Assembly: GCA_020073325.1 (NCBI GenBank)
Contig: JAIQFJ010000005.1
Span: 1-40,908 of the forward strand
From: Terriglobia bacterium
GTDB lineage: Bacteria; Acidobacteriota; Terriglobia; Bryobacterales; Bryobacteraceae
Direction of reading: 5' to 3'
Length of the DNA: 40,908 nt
Shown here: positions 34,430 to 40,908 of the stretch, piece after piece
Numbering within the stretch: position 1 is the first letter of the stretch
Layout: the number at the start of each line of letters is the position of its first letter
The notes under the pieces: generated by a model
What the model was told of the DNA's origin: nothing
Database searches by the model: none
The model's input: the letters and a program-made list of their open reading frames with translations, nothing else
Made by a program: the position numbers and the translations under genes

Positions 34430-36100
34430 ATGCCTGCCGACTTCCAGTTGAACGAACTCGCCGCCGATCCCGAGCTGATCAACGATTTCATCGTGGAATC
34501 GCGCGAGCACCTTGCCGCCGTCGAGCTGCATCTTCTCGCCCTCGATCAGGACGCCGCCAACGCCGAATCGCTGCACGCCATCTTTCGCGGCTTCCACACC
34601 ATCAAAGGCCTCGCCGGATTTCTCGGCCTCGACGCGATTCAGGAAGTCGCGCACGAAGTCGAAACCCTGCTCGATCTCGCCCGCAACGGCCAGATCAGCG
34701 TCAGCTCCGAACACGTCGACGTGATTCTCACCAGCAAGGACTATCTCCAGCGCTGGCTCGCCGAGCTCGCGGAAATGTCCGCCACGGGGAAAGCTCCGTC
34801 GGCGTCCGCCAACGACGATCTGCTCGCCTCGATCCGCCGCATGGGACAGAAATCCGAAGAACCGGTGGCCCCCGCGCTCGCTGCGCTCTCTCAGGCGCAG
34901 GACCCGGAGCGGGCGCCCGCCTCTGATCAGCACAGCGAAACGCGATCCATCAAAGTCGACACCCAAAAACTCGACTACCTGGTCGACATGGTCGGTGAAA
35001 TGGTCATCGCGCAATCGCTGGTCGAGCACGACCCCGATCTCTCGCTTCAGGGCAAGCCGCGCCTGTCGCGCAATCTCGCGCAGCTCGCCCGCATCACCGG
35101 CGAAGTGCAGCGCACCGCCATGGCGATGCGCATGATCCCCATCCGCCAGCTTTTCCGCAAAATGTCGCGACTGGTTCGCGATCTCTCGCGCAAAACCGGC
35201 AAGCAGATCGACCTCGAACTGCAGGGCGAAGACACCGAACTCGACCGCAACATCGTCGAAGAGCTGGCCGATCCGCTGATGCACATGGTCCGCAACGCGG
35301 TGGACCACGGCATCGAGACTCCGGAAGAACGCGCCGCTACCGGGAAAAACCCCGCCGCGCGCCTGCTGCTCAAGGCGGGCCACCAGGCCGGACACATCCT
35401 GCTTCAGGTCACCGACGACGGCCGCGGCCTCAATCCCGAAAAAATTCTCCGCAAAGCAGCCGAGCGCGGCCTGGTCGACGAGTTCGTGCAGCTTTCCGAA
35501 TCCGAAGTGTTCAACCTGATCTTCGCCCCCGGATTTTCCACCGCCGAGCAGGTCACCTCCGTCTCCGGCCGCGGCGTCGGCATGGACGTCGTGAAGAAGC
35601 AGATCATGAAGCTCCGCGGCAAGATCGAGATTCAATCCACTCTCGGTCAGGGCGCGTCGTTCTTCCTGAAAGTCCCGCTGACTCTCGCCATCATCGACGG
35701 ACTGCTGGTCGGCGTCGGCGGCGAAAGCTACGTGGTGCCGATCTTCGCCGTCCGCGAAATGTTCCGACCCACCGGCGACGCGCTCTCCACCGTGGAAAAT
35801 CGCGACGAGATGGTCATGGTCCGCGGCTCTCTTCTGCCCGTCGTCCGGTTGCATCGCCGCTTCGGCATTCGCCCGCGATCGGAAAATCTCGCCGAAAGCG
35901 TGCTCATCGTGACGGAAGCGCAGGGCAAACGATTCTGCCTCGTGGTCGACGAGCTGATCGGCAAACAGGAAGTCGTCATCAAATCGCTCGGCGAATCCTT
36001 GCGCAGCATCCGCGGTGTCGCCGGCGGCGCGATTCTCGGCGACGGGCGCGTCGGCCTCATCCTCGATCCGGAGGGACTCTTCGGACAGGCGGCCGCATGA
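34430..36100 (+). CDS. cheA: Chemotaxis histidine kinase CheA
   Basis: A 556-residue kinase, shorter than the roughly 650 of E. coli CheA. P1/HPt (about 1-110) has the phosphorylated H56 in FRGFHTIKGLAGFLGL. A linker of about 60 Pro/Ala-rich residues takes the place of a P2 domain, so CheY and CheB must dock directly. P3 dimerisation (about 178-240, KLDYLVDMVGEMVIAQ), P4 ATP-binding (about 240-415: DPLMHMVRNAVDHGIE, DDGRGL, GRGVGMDVV) and P5 CheW-like regulatory domain (about 420-556) follow. It receives receptor input through CheW and phosphorylates CheY and CheB. Its stop overlaps the cheR start by 4 bp (ATGA). Confidence 0.96.
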   Translation: MPADFQLNELAADPELINDFIVESREHLAAVELHLLALDQDAANAESLHAIFRGFHTIKGLAGFLGLDAIQEVAHEVETLLDLARNGQISVSSEHVDVILTSKDYLQRWLAELAEMSATGKAPSASANDDLLASIRRMGQKSEEPVAPALAALSQAQDPERAPASDQHSETRSIKVDTQKLDYLVDMVGEMVIAQSLVEHDPDLSLQGKPRLSRNLAQLARITGEVQRTAMAMRMIPIRQLFRKMSRLVRDLSRKTGKQIDLELQGEDTELDRNIVEELADPLMHMVRNAVDHGIETPEERAATGKNPAARLLLKAGHQAGHILLQVTDDGRGLNPEKILRKAAERGLVDEFVQLSESEVFNLIFAPGFSTAEQVTSVSGRGVGMDVVKKQIMKLRGKIEIQSTLGQGASFFLKVPLTLAIIDGLLVGVGGESYVVPIFAVREMFRPTGDALSTVENRDEMVMVRGSLLPVVRLHRRFGIRPRSENLAESVLIVTEAQGKRFCLVVDELIGKQEVVIKSLGESLRSIRGVAGGAILGDGRVGLILDPEGLFGQAAA

Positions 36101-36918
36101 GCGCATCGCAGGCCACCTGGCCCATGATCACCCAGGCCGATTTTCAAAAGATCAGCCGCTTCGCCCACGATCATTTCGGCCTCGAACTTCCCGCCGGCAA
36201 AGAAGGACTGGTCAACGCGCGCCTCGGCAAAAAAATGCGCCAGGGCGGATTCGCCACCTTCGCCGATTACTACAGCCACGTCCACTCCGACCGCACCGGC
36301 CAGGCGCTGCTCGGCCTGATCGACGCCCTGACCACCAATTTCACGGCGTTCCTGCGTGAGCCCGCGCACTTCGATTTTCTGCGCCAGGCCGCCGCCGAAT
36401 TTCGCGACGCGCGCCCGCTCCGCGTCTGGAGCGCCGCCTGCTCCTCCGGCGAGGAACCGTATTCGATCGCCATGACCCTGCTCGCCGCCGGGCGCGACGC
36501 CGTTGAAATCACTGCGTCCGATATTTCGACGCGTGTCCTCAAAGTCGGCCAGGACGCGGTCTACCCGGCCGAACGATTCCGCGGCATCCCGGAGGAGTGG
36601 CGCCGCGCGTTTCTTCTCAAAGGAACCGGCCCGAAGGAAGGCTCCTTCAAAATCAAGCCGCGCGTGGCCGGTCTTATCAAATTCGAGCGCCGCAACCTGA
36701 TGGAGCCTCTGCCCAGCCGCAAATTTCATTTCATCTTCTGCCGCAACGTGATGATCTACTTCAACCGCGCCACGCAGCAGAGCATCGTCGAGCGCTTCAC
36801 GCCATGCCTCGAACCGGGCGGCTACCTCTTTGTCGGCCACTCGGAATCGTTGAACGGCATCCAGCACACGCTGCGCTACATCAAGCCCTCGGTCTACAAA
36901 AACGAGAGGATCAAGTGA
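36097..36918 (+). CDS. cheR: Chemotaxis protein methyltransferase CheR
   Basis: A 273-residue SAM-dependent methyltransferase that adds methyl groups to glutamates on chemoreceptors for adaptation. It has a helical N-terminal domain (about 10-90; TTNFTAFLREPAHFDFL, the receptor-binding/active-site segment) and a catalytic Rossmann domain with WSAACSSGEEPYSIAM (SAM site), ITASDIS and the late FCRNVMIYF. The length matches standard CheR without TPR extensions. It overlaps cheA by ATGA and is itself overlapped by cheD at GTGA, so these three genes are translationally coupled. Confidence 0.96.
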   Translation: MSASQATWPMITQADFQKISRFAHDHFGLELPAGKEGLVNARLGKKMRQGGFATFADYYSHVHSDRTGQALLGLIDALTTNFTAFLREPAHFDFLRQAAAEFRDARPLRVWSAACSSGEEPYSIAMTLLAAGRDAVEITASDISTRVLKVGQDAVYPAERFRGIPEEWRRAFLLKGTGPKEGSFKIKPRVAGLIKFERRNLMEPLPSRKFHFIFCRNVMIYFNRATQQSIVERFTPCLEPGGYLFVGHSESLNGIQHTLRYIKPSVYKNERIK

Positions 36919-37400
36919 CCTCGCTGGTCGTCGGCATCTCCGATTGCAAAGTCAGCAAGGACGCGGACTCCGTGCTGATCACCTACGCCCTTGGTTCCTG
37001 CATCGCCGTCGTGATGCACGACGCAGCCGCGGGTGTCTCCGGATTGCTGCATTACATGCTGCCCGACGCCTCGCTCGATCCCGCCAAAGCCGCCGCCAAT
37101 CCCTGCATGTTCGCCGATACCGGCATCGCCGAGCTGCTCCGCCGCGTGCTCGCCCTCGGCGCGAATAAGAAAAAGCTCTCGGTCCGCATCGCCGGCGGCG
37201 CGCAGGTCGTCTCCGGTCACGAATTGTTTCAGATCGGCCGCCGCAACTCGCTCGCCGCGCGAAAACTTCTCTGGAAAGAAGGCCTGCTGCTCGCCGGAGA
37301 GGCCGTCGGCGGCGAGGTCTCGCGCACCGTGCGCATCGAAGTCGCCACCGGCCGAACCGCCATCCGCGAAGGCGGCATCGACCGCACCGAAAGAAATTGA
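36915..37400 (+). CDS. cheD: Chemoreceptor glutamine deamidase CheD
   Basis: A 161-residue protein with the CheD catalytic triad: T23, C29 in YALGSC and H46 in LLHYMLP, corresponding to T21/C27/H44 of the Thermotoga enzyme. IRIAGGAQV-like (VRIAGGAQVV) and GRRN motifs follow. It deamidates receptor glutamines and, in species with CheC, also binds that phosphatase. Here only CheX-type phosphatases are seen. It starts at GTG overlapping the cheR stop by 4 bp and ends 1 bp before the ATG of cheY 2. Confidence 0.94.
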   Translation: MTSLVVGISDCKVSKDADSVLITYALGSCIAVVMHDAAAGVSGLLHYMLPDASLDPAKAAANPCMFADTGIAELLRRVLALGANKKKLSVRIAGGAQVVSGHELFQIGRRNSLAARKLLWKEGLLLAGEAVGGEVSRTVRIEVATGRTAIREGGIDRTERN

Positions 37401-37401
37401 C

Positions 37402-37797
37402 ATGCCATTCACTGTCTTAATCGTCGACGACTCCCCCGTCATGCGGACCTTCATCCGCCGCGTCATCAATCTCGCCGGCTATGCCGACGCCACCTTCGTC
37501 GAAGCCTCCGACGGCCGCGAAGCGCTCGCGCGCCTGGAAGATTGTTCGCCCGATGTCATCCTCACCGATATCAACATGCCCGGCATGGGCGGCGAGGAAC
37601 TGCTGCAGGAGCTCGAAAGAAATGGAACGCTCCACACCACGCCCGCGCTCGTGATCTCGACCGACGCCACGCGCGACCGCCTGCATCGCATGATGCATCT
37701 CGGCGCCCGCGGCTATCTCGCTAAACCGTTTCTGCCCGAAGATCTGCGCCGCGAACTGGAACGCGTCCTGGGAGCCAATCATGCAAGTGCCGAGTGA
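37402..37797 (+). CDS. cheY: CheY-like response regulator 2
   Basis: A 131-residue lone receiver: VDDS (D9, D10), phospho-acceptor D56 in LTDINMPGMGG, switch Ser/Thr in VISTDA and K108 in LAKPF. It differs clearly from CheY 1 (31349), so the system has two diffusible outputs, or one acts as a phosphate sink. It lies between cheD and cheX 2 and overlaps the latter by 17 bp, which suggests a dedicated regulator-phosphatase pair mirroring cheY1-cheX1. Confidence 0.93.
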   Translation: MPFTVLIVDDSPVMRTFIRRVINLAGYADATFVEASDGREALARLEDCSPDVILTDINMPGMGGEELLQELERNGTLHTTPALVISTDATRDRLHRMMHLGARGYLAKPFLPEDLRRELERVLGANHASAE

Positions 37798-38212
37798 GAC
37801 CCTTCTCTCTTCTCTTCAAGAAACCGTGCGCACCGTGCTCGAGACCATGTTCTTCTCGACCGCCGAGCCCGTCGAGTGCTGCCACGGCAATCCCTCCATC
37901 GCCGCGCGCCTCGCCTTTCGCGGCGACCCGTCGGGCGAACTCGTCGTCACCGTCTCGCACGACCTCGCCCAGGCCCTCGCCGCCGGATTCCTCGGCGTCG
38001 ATTTCGAGGAAGTCACCGCCGAAGCGGAACGCAACATCGTGTGCGAGCTCGCCAATATGATTTGCGGAGCTGTCCTCAGCCATCTGCATCCCGACGCCGT
38101 GGTCGCGCTCGATTCGCCGCACTGCGCCGAACCCGATTTCCCCGCCGGCGGCGCGCATCAATGCTTCGCCGCTCCCGAAGGCATGCTCGCCGTCACGATG
38201 TCCATCCGATGA
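37781..38212 (+). CDS. cheX: CheX-type chemotaxis phosphatase 2
   Basis: A 143-residue protein with one CheX/CheC active helix, ERNIVCELANMICGAVL (E89 and N92), preceded by a beta-strand region (LAFRGDPSGELVVTVSHDLA). It is predicted to dephosphorylate a CheY-P, most likely CheY 2, whose gene it overlaps by 17 bp. It is shorter than CheX 1 and shares little beyond the motif. A Cys-rich patch (ECCHG) occurs near residue 33. It overlaps cheB by 4 bp. Confidence 0.87.
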   Translation: MQVPSETLLSSLQETVRTVLETMFFSTAEPVECCHGNPSIAARLAFRGDPSGELVVTVSHDLAQALAAGFLGVDFEEVTAEAERNIVCELANMICGAVLSHLHPDAVVALDSPHCAEPDFPAGGAHQCFAAPEGMLAVTMSIR

Positions 38213-39258
38213 ACTCCGATCGCAAAATCCGCGTCCTGATCGTCGACGATTCCGCCATCGTTCGCAAGACTCTCTCGACTCTCGTCAGCGCCCATGCCGA
38301 CCTCGAAGTCGTCGGCACCGCCGCCGATCCGTTCATCGCGCGCGACAAGATCCTCGCCCTCAACCCCGACGTCCTTACGCTCGATATCGAGATGCCGCGC
38401 ATGGACGGCCTCACGTTTCTCAAGAAACTGATGCGCTTCCATCCGCTGCCCGTGATCGTGATCAGCTCGCTCGGCCAGGCCTCCAGCCGCGCCGCGATCG
38501 AAGCGCTGCAATCCGGCGCCGTCGAAGTCGTCGCCAAACCCAACGGTCCTTATTCCGTCACCGAACTGGGCGATCAGCTCGCCATGAAGATCCGCGCCGC
38601 CGCGCAGGCAAAGCCGCACCGCACCGCCGCCGACGCGACGCCGAAACCCGCCCCGCCGCCGATCCGCGTCGCGAGCGACGTCAAGATCATCGCCATCGGA
38701 GCCTCCACCGGAGGCGTCGAAGCGCTCCGCTCCGTGCTGGTCGAGCTACCCGCGCAAATGCCGCCGATCGTCGTCGTGCAGCACATTCCGCCCGTTTTCT
38801 CCGCCGAATTTTCGCGCCGCCTCGATCAGCTCTGCCGCCTGCGCGTCAAAGAAGCCGCCGACGGCGACCCCATCGAGCCCGGCCAGGTCCTGGTCGCGCC
38901 CGGAAATTTTCACCTCACCGTCCGCAGGTCCGGCGGACGCTTCGTCGCCGAAGTCCGCACCGGCGATCCCGTGCATTACCAGCGCCCCGCTGTCGACGTC
39001 CTGTTCCACTCCATCGCCGGATGCGCCGGACGCGGCGCCGTCGGCGCGATCCTCACCGGCATGGGAGCCGACGGAGCCGACGGCCTCCTCGCCATGAAAC
39101 GCGCCGGCGCCCACACCATCGCGCAGGACGAAGCGAGCTGCGTCGTCTTCGGCATGCCCCGCGAAGCCATCCGCATGGGAGCCGCCGACACCGTCCTGCC
39201 CCTCGACCGCATCCCCGCCGAACTGATCCGCTGCGGCGCCGGCACCCAGGCCGGTTGA
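38209..39258 (+). CDS. cheB: Chemotaxis methylesterase CheB
   Basis: A 349-residue protein-glutamate methylesterase/deamidase. The receiver (1-125) has VDDS and D59 in LTLDIEMPRMDG. A Pro/Ala linker (about 133-152) leads to the catalytic domain with triad S166 (AIGASTGGVEAL), H192 (VVQHIPP) and D288 (LTGMGADGADG), matching S164/H190/D286 of Salmonella CheB. It removes receptor methyl groups when phosphorylated by CheA, balancing CheR. It begins ATGA over the cheX 2 stop. A possible weak terminator overlaps its end. Confidence 0.96.
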   Translation: MNSDRKIRVLIVDDSAIVRKTLSTLVSAHADLEVVGTAADPFIARDKILALNPDVLTLDIEMPRMDGLTFLKKLMRFHPLPVIVISSLGQASSRAAIEALQSGAVEVVAKPNGPYSVTELGDQLAMKIRAAAQAKPHRTAADATPKPAPPPIRVASDVKIIAIGASTGGVEALRSVLVELPAQMPPIVVVQHIPPVFSAEFSRRLDQLCRLRVKEAADGDPIEPGQVLVAPGNFHLTVRRSGGRFVAEVRTGDPVHYQRPAVDVLFHSIAGCAGRGAVGAILTGMGADGADGLLAMKRAGAHTIAQDEASCVVFGMPREAIRMGAADTVLPLDRIPAELIRCGAGTQAG

Positions 39259-39267
39259 ATTTTTTTT
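39239..39267 (+). terminator. Possible weak terminator at end of cheB
   Basis: The stem CCGGC (39239-39243) / GCCGG (39250-39254) with a 6-nt loop is followed, after 5 nt, by eight T (39260-39267). The stem is short and the spacing to the T tract imperfect, so it may only attenuate transcription into the second mcp. Confidence 0.3.
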
Positions 39268-39310
39268 CAGCGGACCTCAAACCACCCGGCCACCGTCCGA
39301 TAACATCTCT

Positions 39311-39655
39311 GTGAAGCTGACAATCGGACAAAAATTACTCGGCACCGCCGCGCTGATGTGCCTCCTCCTGATCGCCCTCGCGTCCTCCTCGCTGCTCTCC
39401 ACCGCGAGCCTCGGCGCGCAGCTCGCCACCGCCGGCGGACCCGGCTCGGAAACCATCATGCTCGCCGGCGAGCTGAAGTCCGTCGTCATGACCCTGCGCA
39501 ATTCGCAGCGCGGCGTGTTTCTCTACACCGTCATGCACGATCGCAAGCGCGCCGACACCAACCGCGGCTTCTATCGGACGCTTCGAAGCGTGGAGCCGAA
39601 ATCCTCACCCGCCTTCGCGGCCTCGCCACCGACGACACCGCACGCGCCCTGGTGA
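39311..39655 (+). CDS. Methyl-accepting chemotaxis protein 2, N-terminal part (frameshifted)
   Basis: From GTG 39311 the protein has TM1 (about 8-30) and the first half of a sensor bundle ([37 protein letters not shown] is receptor-like in register). After codon 89 (cgg, 39575-39577) the frame turns to non-conserved sequence and stops at 39655. The conserved continuation is in the +2 frame from GAC 39577-39579 (DASKRGAEI). One extra G in the cgg run would join the two, so a one-base deletion or sequencing error is implied. Only the first 89 residues or so are authentic. Confidence 0.75.
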   Translation: MKLTIGQKLLGTAALMCLLLIALASSSLLSTASLGAQLATAGGPGSETIMLAGELKSVVMTLRNSQRGVFLYTVMHDRKRADTNRGFYRTLRSVEPKSSPAFAASPPTTPHAPW

Positions 39656-40740
39656 ACGCCATCGAAGCCGGCATGAATCAATACAACGCGTTCTTTGCCG
39701 AGCTTTCCTCTCTGTGCGAAAACAACTGCATCGACCCCGCCTTCGTCAACGTGCGCGATACCGCCGGAGCCGCCGGCGCGTCGATGGAGAAAAACGCCAC
39801 CGAACTGCTCGTGCATCAGCGGACCCTCATGGTGGAAACCGCCGCCGAAGGGAATCGCAAAGTCGCCTCCGCGCGCTTCACCGGTTTGCTTCTCGCCGCC
39901 ATCGGACTCGCCGCCGGCCTCGTCTGTATCCTGATCGTCCGCAGTACGACGCAACGCCTTGCCGGGCTTACGCGCGAAGTGGGCGAAGGATCGAAACAGA
40001 TCGCCGCTGCGTCCCAACAGATCTCCACCTCCAGCCAGTCGCTCGCCCAGGACGCCTCCGAACAGGCCGCGTCGCTTGAAGAAGCCTCCGCCGCTTCGGA
40101 GCAGATCACCTCCATGACGCGCCGCAATTCGGAGCTCTCGAGCGCGGCCTCCGGCCACATGCGCGACGTCGACGAAAAAGTCTCCGCCAGCAACCGCACG
40201 CTGGACGAAATGGTGGTCTCGATGAAAGCCATCACCGATTCCGGCGGCAACATTTCGAAAATCATCAAGGTGATCGACGAGATCGCCTTCCAGACCAATC
40301 TTCTCGCCCTGAACGCCGCCGTCGAAGCCGCGCGCGCCGGAGAAGCCGGCATGGGCTTCGCCATCGTCGCCGGCGAAGTCCGCACCCTCGCCCAGCGCTC
40401 CGCTCAGGCCGCCCGCGAAACCGCCGCGCTCATCGCGGATTCGATCACAAAATCGAACCACGGCGGAGCGCGTCTCGAGGAACTCGCGAAATCCATCCGC
40501 TCCATCACCGAAAGCGCCGCGCAAGTCAAAACGCTGGTCGACGAAGTCAATCTCGGCACCCGGGAACAGTCGCGCGGCATCGCCGAAATTTCCAAATCCG
40601 TCGAGTCCATCAGCCACCGCACGCAAAGCGCCGCCGCCGGAGCCGAAGAGGGAGCCTCCGCCAGCGAGGAAATGTCCGCGCAATCGATGACCCTCAACCA
40701 CATCGTCGAACAGCTCGAATCCATGTTCGGCCACGCCTGA
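39652..40740 (+). CDS. Methyl-accepting chemotaxis protein 2, C-terminal part (frameshifted)
   Basis: The conserved frame is already in use from 39577; GTG 39652 is the first plausible restart, ATG 39673 the next. About 362 residues: the second half of the sensor bundle (with CENNC), TM2 (about 80-102, [18 protein letters not shown]), no recognisable HAMP domain, and the signalling hairpin with [20 protein letters not shown] and [13 protein letters not shown]. The C-terminus ends ESMFGHA without the tether seen in receptor 1. The signalling domain is highly similar to receptor 1, pointing to an old duplication within the cluster. Without repair of the frameshift it would lack its first membrane helix. 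Confidence 0.85.
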   Translation: MNAIEAGMNQYNAFFAELSSLCENNCIDPAFVNVRDTAGAAGASMEKNATELLVHQRTLMVETAAEGNRKVASARFTGLLLAAIGLAAGLVCILIVRSTTQRLAGLTREVGEGSKQIAAASQQISTSSQSLAQDASEQAASLEEASAASEQITSMTRRNSELSSAASGHMRDVDEKVSASNRTLDEMVVSMKAITDSGGNISKIIKVIDEIAFQTNLLALNAAVEAARAGEAGMGFAIVAGEVRTLAQRSAQAARETAALIADSITKSNHGGARLEELAKSIRSITESAAQVKTLVDEVNLGTREQSRGIAEISKSVESISHRTQSAAAGAEEGASASEEMSAQSMTLNHIVEQLESMFGHA

Positions 40741-40908
40741 CAAAACGTGGAGCCGGCTTCAGCCCGCAATGCCCGCATTCATCCGCCGCACGTTTATTCC
40801 TGCCGAGATCGAAGCCCGCTCCACGTCGCATCTCTGCGACAGCCCACTCGAACCGCGACCAAAGCGACTGTGTAAAGAGTCAAGCGAAAATCATGCGTTC
40901 CTGCCAAT
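40741..40908. other. Terminal gene-free stretch with repeat remnants
   Basis: 168 bp after mcp 2 with no supported gene. GAGCCGGCTTCAGCCCGC (about 40751-40768) is a hairpin similar to the one at 27847, and GAACCGCGACCAAAGCGACTG (40850-40870) is a weak relative of the repeat at 428 (about 15 of 21 positions). Confidence 0.35.

Noticed and set aside
34421-36106. A 561-codon open frame antisense to cheA, and similar long antisense frames opposite most genes
   Set aside because: High third-position GC keeps the opposite strand open. The translations are Asp/Arg/His-rich with no family motifs, while the sense strand encodes recognised domains.

Overview
The window looks like chromosome from a high-GC soil acidobacterium, most likely near Candidatus Solibacter/Bryobacter. 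This is inferred from content, not from a marker gene. The clues are two orphan 800-residue MacB/FtsX-type permeases of the acidobacterial ADOP kind, a cytochrome c fused to a PHM-like copper domain, several secreted proteins, a dense set of sensor kinases, and short interspersed palindromic repeats. There are no rRNA or tRNA genes, no CRISPR array and no complete insertion sequence.

Left part (1-12.1 kb): the 5' end of lon and a complete clpB (minus strand) form a proteostasis pair. They are followed by mostly unrelated genes: ADOP permease 1, a DUF4118-like membrane histidine kinase that overlaps the permease tail by 86 bp, an M20 metallopeptidase, a B12-binding radical SAM protein and ADOP permease 2. 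A 149-bp MITE-like inverted-repeat element lies just after permease 2.

Chitinase island (12.1-19.3 kb): three secreted GH18 proteins. The first two (plus strand) share a 20-nt element (17/20 identical) about 180 nt before their start codons, and each is followed by an intrinsic terminator. The third (minus strand) carries a D-to-N change in the DxxDxDxE catalytic motif and follows a GT39-type membrane glycosyltransferase gene, probably as one operon.

Signalling block (19.4-26.8 kb): a minus-strand operon of HD-GYP phosphodiesterase, single-domain receiver and a 770-residue histidine kinase that contains an intact LOV photosensor (GRNCRFLQ with all expected flavin contacts). This predicts blue-light control of c-di-GMP breakdown. 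Divergent from it is a triple-PAS hybrid kinase, convergent with an NtrC-type sigma-54 activator at a distance of 1 bp. A perfect 20-bp palindrome lies in the divergent promoter region.

Extracytoplasmic redox/metal group (26.8-31.3 kb): a secreted purple-acid-phosphatase-like enzyme, then a plus-strand trio of cytochrome c/PHM-like protein, a secreted protein of unknown role and a heavy-metal-binding-domain protein whose 5' end is overlapped by a palindromic repeat.

Chemosensory cluster (31.3-40.7 kb): cheY-cheX-mcp-cheW-cheA-cheR-cheD-cheY-cheX-cheB-mcp, tightly packed, with translational overlaps from cheA to cheB. Both receptor genes are broken: the first by an in-frame TAA and the second by a one-base frameshift. 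There are no flagellar genes nearby, so output to type IV pili or another process is as likely as swimming.
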